NCBI GenBank assembly: GCA_964250615.1
Contig: CAXUGM010000005.1
Strand: one strand, 5' to 3'
DNA from: Blautia sp900556555
GTDB taxonomy: Bacteria > Bacillota > Clostridia > Lachnospirales > Lachnospiraceae
DNA: 64,000 bases
The notes beneath the pieces were generated by a model. That model was not told where the DNA came from and searched no databases. It saw only the letters and a program-made list of their open reading frames with translations. A program made the position numbers and the translations under genes. Of this stretch, positions 44,768 through 53,510 are shown piece by piece (the stretch's first letter is position 1; each line of letters starts with the position of its first letter).

Positions 44768-45799
44768 ATGAAACAGAAAAAAAACGTAACCTTTGATGAC
44801 ATTGCAAAATACACCAACTTTTCCAAAACTACTATCTCCCGGTATTTTAACAATCCTGATTCCCTTACTCTGGAAAACCAGGAAATCATCTCAAAAGCTT
44901 TAGTAGAATTAAATTATAAAGAGAATAAAGTTGCCAGGATTCTGGCAAACGGAAAAACAGAATTTATCGGTATCATCATTCCCAATCTTCATAACCATTA
45001 TTATTCAGAAATGCTGAATCAGATTCTTCAGACCTATGAGGAGTTTGGCTATAAATTTCTTGTATTTATCGGAAATGAACATGCGGATACGGAACGTCAG
45101 TATATTCAGGAACTGCTGGCCTACAAAATCGAAGGCCTGATTATTTTAAGCTTTACCATTCCTTCCAAAGAACTTGCTGACCTGCACATTCCGATTGTAA
45201 CGATCGAAAGGGAAGATCAGTATGTATCCAGCGTAAATACAGATAACTACATGGGCGGTGTTCAGGCCACCAGCCTTCTGGTGAGCCATAAGTGCGATGT
45301 CTTTATTCACATTAACACACCTACAGCACCGGAAATTCCTGCCTATGGACGTATCAAAGGATTTCTGGATATTTGCGAAGAAAAAAATCTGAATCACCGT
45401 ATCATCTACAAAGACCTGGGAAATACTTATGAATTCATGCGGAAAAATCTGAGCGAAGTAGTGGATGAGCTGGAGAAGACCTATCCGAATCAGAGAAAAG
45501 GCATCTTTGTTTCCAGTGATACCCATGCAAATGTATTTCTAAATCTCCTGATTCAGCGTTACGGCCACCTTCCTGATGACTATTACATTGTAGGATTTGA
45601 TGACTCTCCGATTTCCACAGAAGCAGTTATCCCCATCAGCACTGTGGGACAGCACATTGAGCAAATTGCCCACGAAGCAGTAAAGTTATTGGTAGAGCAG
45701 ATGAATGAACGCAAGAAAAGAAAACCCGTTCCATTAGAAAAACCGGTACATAAAGTTATTACTCCTTATTTAATCCGAAGAGATACAACAGAAAAATAA
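44768..45799 (+). CDS. LacI-family transcriptional regulator
   Basis: 343 residues: an N-terminal helix-turn-helix VTFDDIAKYTNFSKTTISRYFNN followed by the hinge helix ENKVARILANGKTEFIG and a periplasmic-binding-protein-like sugar domain (IGIIIPNLHNHYYSEML; effector loop GFDDSPISTE). Such proteins bind palindromic sites and react to a sugar. The start at this ATG gives the proper HTH spacing and has AAAGAGGAACTT ahead; an earlier ATG is in frame but sits in the site. It probably controls the divergent GH13 gene and perhaps itself. Confidence 0.9.
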   Translation: MKQKKNVTFDDIAKYTNFSKTTISRYFNNPDSLTLENQEIISKALVELNYKENKVARILANGKTEFIGIIIPNLHNHYYSEMLNQILQTYEEFGYKFLVFIGNEHADTERQYIQELLAYKIEGLIILSFTIPSKELADLHIPIVTIEREDQYVSSVNTDNYMGGVQATSLLVSHKCDVFIHINTPTAPEIPAYGRIKGFLDICEEKNLNHRIIYKDLGNTYEFMRKNLSEVVDELEKTYPNQRKGIFVSSDTHANVFLNLLIQRYGHLPDDYYIVGFDDSPISTEAVIPISTVGQHIEQIAHEAVKLLVEQMNERKKRKPVPLEKPVHKVITPYLIRRDTTEK

Positions 45800-45900
45800 T
45801 TTTTGACTTTATGAAATGTATTTATAGAATTCCTCTGTGAATTTTTTTATTTTTGATAAACTATTGAATGAATAAGATACTTTTAAGACGTTTTATAAGT

Positions 45901-45928
45901 GGAACTGTTACACTCGTGCAACAGTTCC
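45901..45928. other. Perfect 9-bp hairpin between lacI-type gene and nuclease remnant
   Basis: GGAACTGTT at 45901-45909 and its complement at 45920-45928 around a 10-base loop, between two convergent genes. There is no U-tract, so its role as terminator is unsure; it could also be the edge of an old mobile element. Confidence 0.45.
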
Positions 45929-45944
45929 ATAGATATGTTGACTT

Positions 45945-46352
45945 TTAGTCTTCAGAAATAAGATATGGTTCTGCTTCTTTTGCAAAATCGGCAATCGAAT
46001 CAGTTTTAGCAGCTATCTTAATAAGAATTTTCAGTTTTCCTATATCTTCCAGATTTTCTATCCTATCCCGTAATTCTACCGGGATTTCACCTAAATCTTC
46101 CAATAAGTCAAAAACTGCTTCTTGCCGGGCTTCAAGCCTTCCTTCCTGTTTTTCCTCTCGCAGCATTTCTTCAAAAATCATATAACGCTCTCCCATTTCC
46201 CGGCTTTTCTTAATATCACGAATAGAATTCTGGAATTGATTCACCAATTCATCTCCAAAATCCTCTTCGCTTTCTTTAAGATTTGCCGTCACAAACTTCA
46301 GAAATCTGACAAGTTCAGGCGGAACAGATGAAGCATTTTTCTCCTGCTCCAT
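45945..46352 (-). pseudogene. C-terminal remnant of an Rpn/PD-(D/E)XK nuclease-family transposase
   Basis: 135 residues that look like the C-terminal third of the Rpn/transposase_31-type recombination-promoting nuclease: VRFLKFVTANLKE, then a charged REEKQEGRLEARQEAVFDLLE helix and LEDIGKLKILIKIAAKTDSIADF. The nuclease core with its D...(D/E)xK motif is missing, and no ribosome site precedes the first ATG. It is therefore probably a decayed fragment, although a short translated protein cannot be excluded. Confidence 0.65.
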
Positions 46353-46388
46353 GCAAAGCTTCTCTATTTACCTAACGCCTTTATTATC

Positions 46389-46877
46389 CTACACTCTCTC
46401 GTAAGTCCTGAACTCATATTCAATATCAAAATAGGTCTGTTCCTCACTTCTTTCTGTGACTTTCCACTGTGCATCCTCGTCTAGATTCGGGAAAAAGGTA
46501 TCTGCTTCATAGGCAAAGTCAATCTTTGTCACATGTGCCTTGTCACAGTATGGCAGCATCTGCCTGTAAATGCTGTCGCCGCCGATTACATAGACATCTT
46601 CTGACTGATATTTTTTAACTTCTTCCAATGCTTCTTCAATGCTGTGGACAACCACTGCATCCTTTGCTTTGTAATTTTTATCTCTGGTGATCACAATGTT
46701 CACTCTGTTTTTCAACGGAAGACCTCCCGGAAAACTTTCCAGTGTTTTTCTTCCCATAACAACCACTTTCCCTGTGGTGGTGGTTCTGAAAAATTTCATA
46801 TCTGCCGGAATGCTCACCAGCAGTTTATTTTCTTTTCCGATGCCCCAGTTGGCATCTGCTGCTACGATTAAGTTCAT
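46389..46877 (-). CDS. folA: Dihydrofolate reductase
   Basis: 162 residues. It reduces dihydrofolate to tetrahydrofolate with NADPH. Seen are the start MNLIVAADANWGIGKEN, the acidic substrate residue region ADMKFFRTTT, the NADPH loop VVMGRKTLESFPG, and the second motif VYVIGGDSIYRQML near residue 100. RBS GAGAGGAGAAAAAA precedes the ATG. It lies 13 bases after thyA; the pair recycles the folate that thymidylate synthase consumes. Confidence 0.95.
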   Translation of the reverse strand: MNLIVAADANWGIGKENKLLVSIPADMKFFRTTTTGKVVVMGRKTLESFPGGLPLKNRVNIVITRDKNYKAKDAVVVHSIEEALEEVKKYQSEDVYVIGGDSIYRQMLPYCDKAHVTKIDFAYEADTFFPNLDEDAQWKVTERSEEQTYFDIEYEFRTYERV

Positions 46878-46890
46878 TTTTTCTCCTCTC

Positions 46891-47742
46891 TCACACTGCA
46901 ATGGGTATATTTTTCACCTGTGGCCCTGCCTGATAATCTTCCACGATCAAATCATCTGTAGTAAATGCATAAAAATCCTTTATCTCAGGATTCAGAGATA
47001 CCTTTGGTGCCGGATAAGGTGTTCTGGTAATCAGTTCTTTTACTGCATCTACATGGCGGTCATAAATATGGGCATCTGCAATCACATGTACCAGTTCTCC
47101 CGGAATCATATCGTTCACCTGGGCTACCATCATCAAAAGTATTGCATACTGGCACACATTCCAGTTATTTGCCGCAAGAACATCCTGGGAACGCTGATTC
47201 AGCACCCCATTTAAAACCAGTTTTTCACTGTTTCTTTCCTTTGTCACATTGTAAGTCATGCTGTAGCAGCAAGGATCCAGAGCTCCGCTGTGAAGATACT
47301 CAAACTGATACAGGTTTGTCATGATTCTTCTGCTGTATGGATTTTCTTTTAACTGTTTCAGCACATAATCCATCTGGTCCGTCTGCTCACCCTTATACAT
47401 AAACTTCCGTCCTACCACATCACCGTAGCAGGTACCGATGGAGCCATTTTCATCTGCCCAGGCATCCCAGATATGCGGTTTTAAATCTTTGATATTATTG
47501 GATTTTTTCTGGTAGATCCAGAGAATTTCATCCATACAGCTCTTTAACGCTGTCTTTCTGAGCGTCAGTGCCGGAAATTCTTTCCGAAGATCATAACGGT
47601 TCACCACACCGAAACGCTTGATTGTATAAGCAAATTCACCGGTATCTTCCCATTTTGGCCGGACCTTTTCACCCTTGGTATCTGTGCCGTTTTCCAGAAT
47701 ATCACGGCACATATCAATAAACAATTTATCTGCTAAACTCAT
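46891..47742 (-). CDS. thyA: Thymidylate synthase
   Basis: 283 residues. It methylates dUMP to dTMP using methylene-tetrahydrofolate. The catalytic cysteine is in ALDPCCYSMTYNV near residue 165; RRIMTNLYQFEYL and QRSQDVLAANNWNV (folate/dUMP binding) flank it, and HIYDRHVD is near 230. The start is the ATG after AAAGGACAGGAC; the longer frame is less likely. It heads the thyA-folA operon. Confidence 0.95.
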   Translation of the reverse strand: MSLADKLFIDMCRDILENGTDTKGEKVRPKWEDTGEFAYTIKRFGVVNRYDLRKEFPALTLRKTALKSCMDEILWIYQKKSNNIKDLKPHIWDAWADENGSIGTCYGDVVGRKFMYKGEQTDQMDYVLKQLKENPYSRRIMTNLYQFEYLHSGALDPCCYSMTYNVTKERNSEKLVLNGVLNQRSQDVLAANNWNVCQYAILLMMVAQVNDMIPGELVHVIADAHIYDRHVDAVKELITRTPYPAPKVSLNPEIKDFYAFTTDDLIVEDYQAGPQVKNIPIAV

Positions 47743-47824
47743 TGTCCTGTCCTTTCTCTTATCCTGAATTACTTGGATTGCACGTTGTTCAATCATTATA
47801 CCTTATTTTCTTCTATTTGACTAT

Positions 47825-47858
47825 AACAAAATAGGAGCTGCCTCTATAAGACAACTCC
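47825..47858 (-). terminator. Terminator after the NSS transporter gene
   Basis: A 7-bp stem GGAGTTG/CAGCTCC (one G-U pair) with an 11-base loop, followed on the minus strand by TATTTTGTT. It lies just after the stop at 47866. Confidence 0.6.
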
Positions 47859-47865
47859 CTGTAGT

Positions 47866-49200
47866 TTATAAAGATGTGACAAATACCACTGCAATCAGTA
47901 CCGGAAGCACGTATTTGATCAGTACAGACCAAAGTCCCGCCAATTTAAAGCTTACCTTTCCTTCATTGGTAATTTCATGAACTGCATGTTTTGTCTTCCA
48001 TACCCAGCCAATGAAAATGCAGGCAAGAATGCCGCCGATTGGCAGAGAAACATTTGACACCAGATAATCTGCCAGATCAAAGAAACTCTTTCCGGCAATC
48101 TTGATATCACTCCAAATACCGAAGCTTAATGCACATGGAATACCAAGGCAGGTGATTAAAATACTGAAAGTAACAGCAGCCTTGGTTCTGGTCACTTTAA
48201 AGGTATTTACTGCAAAGGAAACCACCACTTCCAGATAGGCAATACTGGTGGAAACTCCTGCAAATAATACAAGGACAAAGAAAATAACGCCAAATATTCT
48301 TCCGCCCGGCATCTCTCCAAATACAGTAGGAAGGGTCTGGAACATCAGGCTCGGGCCACTTTCTGGGTCAAATCCAAATGCAAATACGGCCGGGAGAATG
48401 GCAAAACCTGCGATCATTGCCACCAGTGTATCGAAGAAAGCAATGCTTCCTGCACTTTTTACAATATTCTGGTCTTTTCCAAGGTAAGCTCCATAGGTGA
48501 TGGTTGCCCCTGTTCCAAGAGAAAGAGAGAAGAATACCTGTCCCAGTGCTGATAAAAAGGCACCTGGTGTCAATTTTGAAAAGTCCGGTTTCAGGAAAAA
48601 TTCGATTCCTGCTGCTGCACCCGGCAGTGTGCAGGAACGGACAACGATCACTAGCATACAGACAACCAGAAGCGGCATCATTACCTTGCAGGAGCTTTCG
48701 ATTCCTTTCTGAACCCCTCTTACCACGATTAAAACTGTGATTACCATAAACACCAAATAATAAATAATCTGGCTTCCAGGATTTGCTGTAAATGCCTGGA
48801 AAAACTCTGTTCCTTTTTCAGATGCACCTGTAATGGCAGCAAAAATATAGCGGATTACCCAGCCTCCTAACACGGCATAATAAGAAAGGCCAATAAAGCT
48901 GGTGATTACTGCCAGAACACCTACACCACCCCATTTTTTATTCAGGGCTTTATAGCTTCCGAATGCGTCTTTCCCCCCTGCACGCCCAATGGTAACTTCT
49001 GCAATAATCATAGGAATTCCCACCAAAAAGATGCAGATCAGATAAACCAGAACAAAGGCTCCCCCTCCATTCTCTCCTACCAGCATAGGAAACCGCCACA
49101 AATTCCCCATACCCACAGCAGAACCGGCTGCTGCCATAATAAAACCAAGACTGCCGGACCATTTTGCTGTTGTTTCTTTGCTTTGCGTTTGTTGACTCAT
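47866..49200 (-). CDS. NSS-family Na+-dependent amino acid symporter
   Basis: 444 residues with about eleven or twelve membrane helices. The sodium/substrate site signature GSAVGMGNLWRFPMLVGENGGGAF is at residues 20-43, and helix 6 SLSLGTGATITYGAYLG is present, as in LeuT, MhsT and TnaT. These import hydrophobic or aromatic amino acids with sodium. The start has AAGGAGG ahead, and an upstream leader is a T-box. If its specifier is TGG, the substrate is probably tryptophan, as in the known NSS member TnaT; this is inferred, not shown. Confidence 0.9.
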   Translation of the reverse strand: MSQQTQSKETTAKWSGSLGFIMAAAGSAVGMGNLWRFPMLVGENGGGAFVLVYLICIFLVGIPMIIAEVTIGRAGGKDAFGSYKALNKKWGGVGVLAVITSFIGLSYYAVLGGWVIRYIFAAITGASEKGTEFFQAFTANPGSQIIYYLVFMVITVLIVVRGVQKGIESSCKVMMPLLVVCMLVIVVRSCTLPGAAAGIEFFLKPDFSKLTPGAFLSALGQVFFSLSLGTGATITYGAYLGKDQNIVKSAGSIAFFDTLVAMIAGFAILPAVFAFGFDPESGPSLMFQTLPTVFGEMPGGRIFGVIFFVLVLFAGVSTSIAYLEVVVSFAVNTFKVTRTKAAVTFSILITCLGIPCALSFGIWSDIKIAGKSFFDLADYLVSNVSLPIGGILACIFIGWVWKTKHAVHEITNEGKVSFKLAGLWSVLIKYVLPVLIAVVFVTSL

Positions 49201-49227
49201 ATGTACCTCCTTCTTGACAATGAAACG

Positions 49228-49529
49228 AAAAAAAGCTCCCATCCCTGTGCCATAAAACACTAAGGACGAGAGCATTATACTTCGTGGTACCACCTTATTT
49301 TATCTCTGAATAAACAAAGACCTCTGACAGATACGGGAATCTTTTTATTCCTTATATCCTGGCGCTGTAATGGGCGCTCCCATCGCAGCCTATGCAAACA
49401 TGCAGTCGGTGCGAGGCTCCAAGACCATCTTCCATTCTCTTCTCCGCACTTCTTCTCACCACCCGAAGCTCTCTTTGCCGTTTCCGAAAATGTACTCTTC
49501 TTTTCATTGCCGTTTCATTTTTATTTATG
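49228..49529 (-). promoter_or_regulatory. T-box leader controlling the NSS transporter, specifier possibly UGG (Trp)
   Basis: The invariant T-box AAGGTGGTACCACG lies at 49283-49296. A terminator follows: GCTCTCGTCC (49264-49273) with GGGATGGGAGC (49235-49245) and a run of seven T. The 5' part holds stem I: an AGTA loop-E strand, upper stem CATTTTC pairing with GAGAATG, the AGAGAG motif, and then GAAGATGG as the specifier-loop 3' strand. TGG at 49425-49427 is the best codon candidate; GAT and ATG lie in the same loop. Binding of uncharged tRNA would allow read-through. This leader fills most of the 500-base gap before VanZ; the rest holds its promoter and otherwise only AT-rich DNA. Confidence 0.9.
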
Positions 49530-49535
49530 AATTTT

Positions 49536-49564
49536 AGTATAATCCACTTTTCTTTACTTGTCAA
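49536..49564 (-). promoter_or_regulatory. Sigma-A promoter of the T-box transcript
   Basis: On the minus strand TTGACA, 17 bases, TATACT. Transcription would begin near 49529, giving a leader of about 330 bases before the transporter start codon. Confidence 0.88.
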
Positions 49565-49709
49565 AAGATTTTTCAAAAAAATCTAAAACTTTACAACGCT
49601 TACAAAAAATGATACTCTTTCTTAGTAAATCTGTAAGAAACAATGTTACTCTTTACACAAGAAAACCCGAAAACTTTTTATATGTTATTTTCCCGGAAAG
49701 GAGCAGAAC

Positions 49710-50201
49710 ATGAAAAAATTTATCATTTACATGCTGAAACCATTTTCTTTTCTTCCTGCCCTTGCTATGATGTACATTATTTTCAGCTTTTCCGGACAGA
49801 CTGGAACAGAATCTGGCAATTTAAGCCATAAAATCAGTTATGGTATTGTCTCTGTAGCAGACCGCATCTTAGATAAAAATCTCTCTGAGTGGGAGAAACA
49901 TGCCTATGCGGATAAAATTGAATTACCGGTGCGGAAACTGGCACATATGACCGAATACTTTATTCTGGCCATCTGCCTTTCTTTCCCTCTTTATGTATAT
50001 GGTGTCCGTGGATTTTCCCTTTTTATCCTGGCCGGACTGCTGTCTGTAGGATTTGCCTGCACAGATGAATTCCATCAGTCCTTTGTAGCAGGAAGAGGGC
50101 CTTCCAAACGGGATGTCATGATTGACAGTGCAGGTGCTCTGTTTGGTATTATTCTGGTGCAGGTCTTCTGCCATAGCTTTACCTCGAAAAAAAGACGGTG
50201 A
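49710..50201 (+). CDS. VanZ-family membrane protein
   Basis: 163 residues with four membrane helices (residues about 14-28, 75-95, 100-118 and 140-155). Family features are FSGQTGTESGNLS, RKLAHMTEYFILA, and DEFHQSFVAGRGPSKRDVMIDSAG-like sequence near 125-145. VanZ gives low-level teicoplanin resistance in enterococci; the cellular role of the many homologues is unknown. The ATG has CGGAAAGGAGCAGAAC ahead. It is monocistronic and converges with birA. Confidence 0.85.
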   Translation: MKKFIIYMLKPFSFLPALAMMYIIFSFSGQTGTESGNLSHKISYGIVSVADRILDKNLSEWEKHAYADKIELPVRKLAHMTEYFILAICLSFPLYVYGVRGFSLFILAGLLSVGFACTDEFHQSFVAGRGPSKRDVMIDSAGALFGIILVQVFCHSFTSKKRR

Positions 50202-50220
50202 CTGGAGCTATAGCTCCAGT
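50201..50220. repeat. Perfect 20-bp palindrome at the joint ends of vanZ-like and birA genes
   Basis: The 20 bases beginning ACTGGAGCTA read identically on both strands and overlap the stop codons of both convergent genes. On the minus strand seven T follow seven bases later, so it may terminate birA. Confidence 0.7.
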
Positions 50221-51167
50221 GACACATCTGCACTTTGAAGCAATTCCTTCTCACCATCTTCCCGTATGACCAGCAATCTCCCATCCTCTAAAATTCTTTC
50301 TGCCTTTACTCTGCGGCTGGTTTCCCCCTGCCGTACAAAAATCCACCTTCCCGGAACAATATTTCTTTCTATATATTCCTTTGGTATTTCATTTTTATCC
50401 AGCTCTTTTAAAAGTTCATTCACGATACAGCCTGCCAGACGGTTTCTGTCCACATGCTCATCCCCCCGGAGCATATTTCCCGCTTTTCCTTCAAGTTCTT
50501 TTGGAAATCCGCCTTCTGGTTCATAAAGGTTTAATCCGATTCCAGCCACTGCAAATTCAATATCTCCGGTCTCAAAATCTGTCACTGCTTCTGTGAGAAT
50601 CCCGCATACCTTCTTTTCATCCAAATACAGGTCATTTACCCACTTAATACCAAGGATCTTCCCACAGCATTGCTCCACTACCCTGCACACAGCCACAGCC
50701 GCTGCTGCTGTAATTTTCAGGCTTTCTCCTGCTGTCTTTTTGGGATACAGAAGCACACTGAGATACAGGCCGCTGTTCCCAGGAGAATAGAACTGTCTTC
50801 CTCTTCTTCCCTTTCCCTGCTTCTGACAATTAGCCACAACCACTGAGCCATGAGGCAGCTTGTTTTCCAGAGCCATCTGTTTCAGCACCTGGCTGGTAGA
50901 AGAAATCTCCTGAAACACCTGCACCTGTACCTCCTGATTTTCCAGGAAACAGCGGACCGCTTCTGCGGAAAGAATATCATTTTGCTCCGCCAGAGCATAT
51001 CCTTTGTTTGTCACAGCCTGAATTTCATACCCTTCTTCACGCAATTGTTTGATGGCTTTCCACACAGCAGCCCTGGAAACCCCCAACTGCTCTGCAAGCC
51101 TTTCTCCTGACAGATAGATTCCTCTGTTTTGTTCTAACATTTCAAGAAGTTTTGATTTCGCTGCCAT
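50208..51167 (-). CDS. birA: Bifunctional biotin-protein ligase / biotin operon repressor
   Basis: 319 residues. N-terminal winged helix (ERLAEQLGVSRAAVWKAIKQL, residues 20-42) for DNA binding, then the ligase domain with the biotin loop GKGRRGRQFYSP near 120 and KWVNDLYLDEKKVCGILTE near 185, and a small C-terminal SH3-like domain. It activates biotin to biotinyl-AMP and attaches it to carboxylases or decarboxylases, and may repress biotin uptake or synthesis. I placed the start at the ATG after AGAAGGT; the longer frame overlaps the gene before it. It follows the hydrolase gene by seven bases. Confidence 0.93.
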   Translation of the reverse strand: MAAKSKLLEMLEQNRGIYLSGERLAEQLGVSRAAVWKAIKQLREEGYEIQAVTNKGYALAEQNDILSAEAVRCFLENQEVQVQVFQEISSTSQVLKQMALENKLPHGSVVVANCQKQGKGRRGRQFYSPGNSGLYLSVLLYPKKTAGESLKITAAAAVAVCRVVEQCCGKILGIKWVNDLYLDEKKVCGILTEAVTDFETGDIEFAVAGIGLNLYEPEGGFPKELEGKAGNMLRGDEHVDRNRLAGCIVNELLKELDKNEIPKEYIERNIVPGRWIFVRQGETSRRVKAERILEDGRLLVIREDGEKELLQSADVSLEL

Positions 51168-51174
51168 ACCTTCT

Positions 51175-52092
51175 TCATTCCTTTTCCAGATAGGTAACAA
51201 TATTTTCATATACCAGGTATTTATCCTTTTCATTCAAAATCTCATGACGCATACCTGGATAACGCTTTCCTGTCACATGTTGATAACCAACTGCTTTTAA
51301 AAACTGCATTTCTTTTACGAACTGGCGGCCATTTCCTGCACAGGGATCATCTTCTCCTGCCAGAAACAAAACCGGAAGCTTTGGCTTCTGCATCCACCAG
51401 CCATTTTTGCTGTAAGCCCCTTTCATAAGCAGGAATAATCCTTCAAATCCATCTGCTGTAAAAGGGAAGCCACAAAGTTCAGATTCATCATATGCCTTCA
51501 CCACGGATTTATCTGCTGCTATCCAGGAGGTTTTATGTTTTTCCTCCGGGAATTTCGCTGCAAATGCTCCAAAAGCCAGGGCTTCGATTTCTTTACTTTT
51601 ATAATTCCCGCCTTTTAATTTTTTCTGCATTCTGGCAAACGCAAGTCCGAAATCCACCGCTGGATTTTTACACGGTGGTCCTGTAAGAACCAGTTTATCC
51701 AGTTCAAAATCATATTTTTTCAAATACATCCTGGCTGCCAGAGAGCCCATACTGTGGCCTACCATATAGAACTTTTCTCCTGGAAACCATTCTTTTGCCC
51801 ACACGGTAATCTGCTGCAGATCCTCTACCACAGCCTTCTCTCCACCCTCATAAAAATATCCCAGGTCTTCTTGGGATTTCACACTTTTTCCGTGACCACG
51901 ATGGTCGTGAATCACAGACGCATACCCACATTTTGCCAGATATTCCATAAAAGGCAGATACCGCTCCTTGTGTTCTGCCATGCCGTGAGAAATCTGTACC
52001 ACACCTCTGCACCCTTCCTCCGGCTGTGTGACAAGCACAGACAAAGAAAGACCATCATAATTGGAACAAACTACTGCTGTATCAGACTTCAT
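51175..52092 (-). CDS. Alpha/beta hydrolase, monoacylglycerol-lipase-like
   Basis: 305 residues, serine hydrolase. Nucleophile elbow GHSMGS near residue 111, oxyanion region QISHGMAEHKER near 31, aspartate in FLAGEDDPC near 238 and catalytic histidine in MRHEILNE near 285. These are the features of the lysophospholipase/monoacylglycerol lipase (PldB-like) group. No signal peptide is seen, so it acts in the cytoplasm. It precedes birA in what looks like a two-gene unit; the natural ester is unknown. Confidence 0.85.
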   Translation of the reverse strand: MKSDTAVVCSNYDGLSLSVLVTQPEEGCRGVVQISHGMAEHKERYLPFMEYLAKCGYASVIHDHRGHGKSVKSQEDLGYFYEGGEKAVVEDLQQITVWAKEWFPGEKFYMVGHSMGSLAARMYLKKYDFELDKLVLTGPPCKNPAVDFGLAFARMQKKLKGGNYKSKEIEALAFGAFAAKFPEEKHKTSWIAADKSVVKAYDESELCGFPFTADGFEGLFLLMKGAYSKNGWWMQKPKLPVLFLAGEDDPCAGNGRQFVKEMQFLKAVGYQHVTGKRYPGMRHEILNEKDKYLVYENIVTYLEKE

Positions 52093-52117
52093 AAAAACCG
52101 CCTCCTATGTACGTTTC

Positions 52118-52624
52118 TTATTTCTCGAAAATCCCCATTTGAATCAAACTGTCCTGAATCAGATTCAATACTTCCTCACTCTCTGCACAAATCGTGTGAC
52201 AATGATGTCCGGAAGTAAGATTCGTAAGCGGCTGTGACTTCCCGCTCCTGATATCCTCCACAAACTGCTGAACCTGCCATCTGGAACTGATATTTAACTG
52301 TGCCCGCAGCTCTCCATAAATCTGATGGTACACAAAAACATCCACCACCGTTCCGCCTAAATCCACGATTCTGTTTAATTCTTCTTCAATCTGATCACCT
52401 TCGTGACATACCCAGAAAATTCTTTCTACACGCTTTGGCTGATGGATAATATATCCTCTGTTTGTGGAAAGAATGTCATAATTTTTTGCCCGCAATAATG
52501 CAATATCCTGCACAATCACCTGGCGGCTGACACAAAACATTTTCGCCAGGGCAGTACCGGACACCGGTACACTGCTGTTGGAAATATATTTTAAAATTTC
52601 TTCTCTCCGTACTTCTCCAACCAT
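52118..52624 (-). CDS. niaR: NiaR (YrxA)-type transcriptional repressor of NAD synthesis
   Basis: 168 residues: N-terminal HTH_11 domain (VSGTALAKMFCVSRQVIVQDIALL, residues 20-44) and C-terminal 3H domain with its conserved histidines (VCHEGDQ, VYHQIYG and SGHHCHTICA), which bind a metal and nicotinate. NiaR represses nadABC and niacin uptake genes when nicotinate is plentiful. It lies 34 bases after nadC in the same direction, so it probably takes part in its own control through the nadA promoter. Confidence 0.9.
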   Translation of the reverse strand: MVGEVRREEILKYISNSSVPVSGTALAKMFCVSRQVIVQDIALLRAKNYDILSTNRGYIIHQPKRVERIFWVCHEGDQIEEELNRIVDLGGTVVDVFVYHQIYGELRAQLNISSRWQVQQFVEDIRSGKSQPLTNLTSGHHCHTICAESEEVLNLIQDSLIQMGIFEK

Positions 52625-52658
52625 TCCTTTCCATCCTTTCTATCTCTCTTTGCTTCTA

Positions 52659-53510
52659 TTATACCTCATGAAGGTTCTTTAAGGAAAGGTCTAAAATCGG
52701 TGCAGAATGTGTAAGTGCACCGCTGGAAATATAATCCACTCCCACTGAGATTACTTTTTCAATATTCTCTCTTGTCACATTTCCGGAACACTCTGTCTGG
52801 GCTCTTCCGTCAATAAACGCTACTGCCTCTTTCATTTCTTCTGGAGTCATGTTATCCAGCATGATGATGTCTGCACCTGCTTCCACTGCTTCTTTCACCA
52901 TGTCCAGATTCTCTGTTTCAATCTCGATTTTCCTTACAAACGGAGCATACTCCTTTGCCATCTCGATGGCGTTTTTCACACCTCCGGCTGCCGAAATATG
53001 ATTATCCTTCAGAAGAATACCATCAGACAGATTGTATCTGTGGTTGTAACCACCGCCTGCTTTTACTGCATATTTTTCAAAAATACGCATGTTCGGAGTT
53101 GTCTTTCTGGTATCCAGAAGTTTTGTTTTGCTTCCCTTTAATAAATCTGCAATTTCTCTGGTATAAGTAGCGATTCCACTCATCCTCTGAAGATAGTTCA
53201 ATGCCGTACGCTCTCCTGACAGCAAAACTCTGATATCTCCTTTTACAAGTCCTAAAAGCTGTCCTTTTTCCACTCTGTCCCCGTCTTTTGCATAGAATTC
53301 AACTTCTGTATCCGGATCAAGGAGCTGGAATACTCTGGCAAAAACATCCAGACCTGCAATTACACCTGTCTGTTTGCACAGCAGTTCTACCTCTCCCATT
53401 TTCTTTTCTCTCATCACAGCATTTGTGGTAATATCTTCGCTGGTAATATCTTCTTTTAATGCAAGAAGAATCAATTCATCTGCATTCATCATCATGGTAA
53501 TTGGATTCAT
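52659..53510 (-). CDS. nadC: Quinolinate phosphoribosyltransferase (decarboxylating)
   Basis: 283 residues. It makes nicotinate mononucleotide from quinolinate and PRPP. Seen are RTALNYLQRMSGIAT near residue 103, TRKTTPNMRIFEKYAVKAGGGYNHR-like sequence near 137-160, and IMLDNMTPEEM near 217 (all substrate and PRPP contacts). The start overlaps the nadB stop (ATGA), so translation is coupled. Confidence 0.96.
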   Translation of the reverse strand: MNPITMMMNADELILLALKEDITSEDITTNAVMREKKMGEVELLCKQTGVIAGLDVFARVFQLLDPDTEVEFYAKDGDRVEKGQLLGLVKGDIRVLLSGERTALNYLQRMSGIATYTREIADLLKGSKTKLLDTRKTTPNMRIFEKYAVKAGGGYNHRYNLSDGILLKDNHISAAGGVKNAIEMAKEYAPFVRKIEIETENLDMVKEAVEAGADIIMLDNMTPEEMKEAVAFIDGRAQTECSGNVTRENIEKVISVGVDYISSGALTHSAPILDLSLKNLHEV

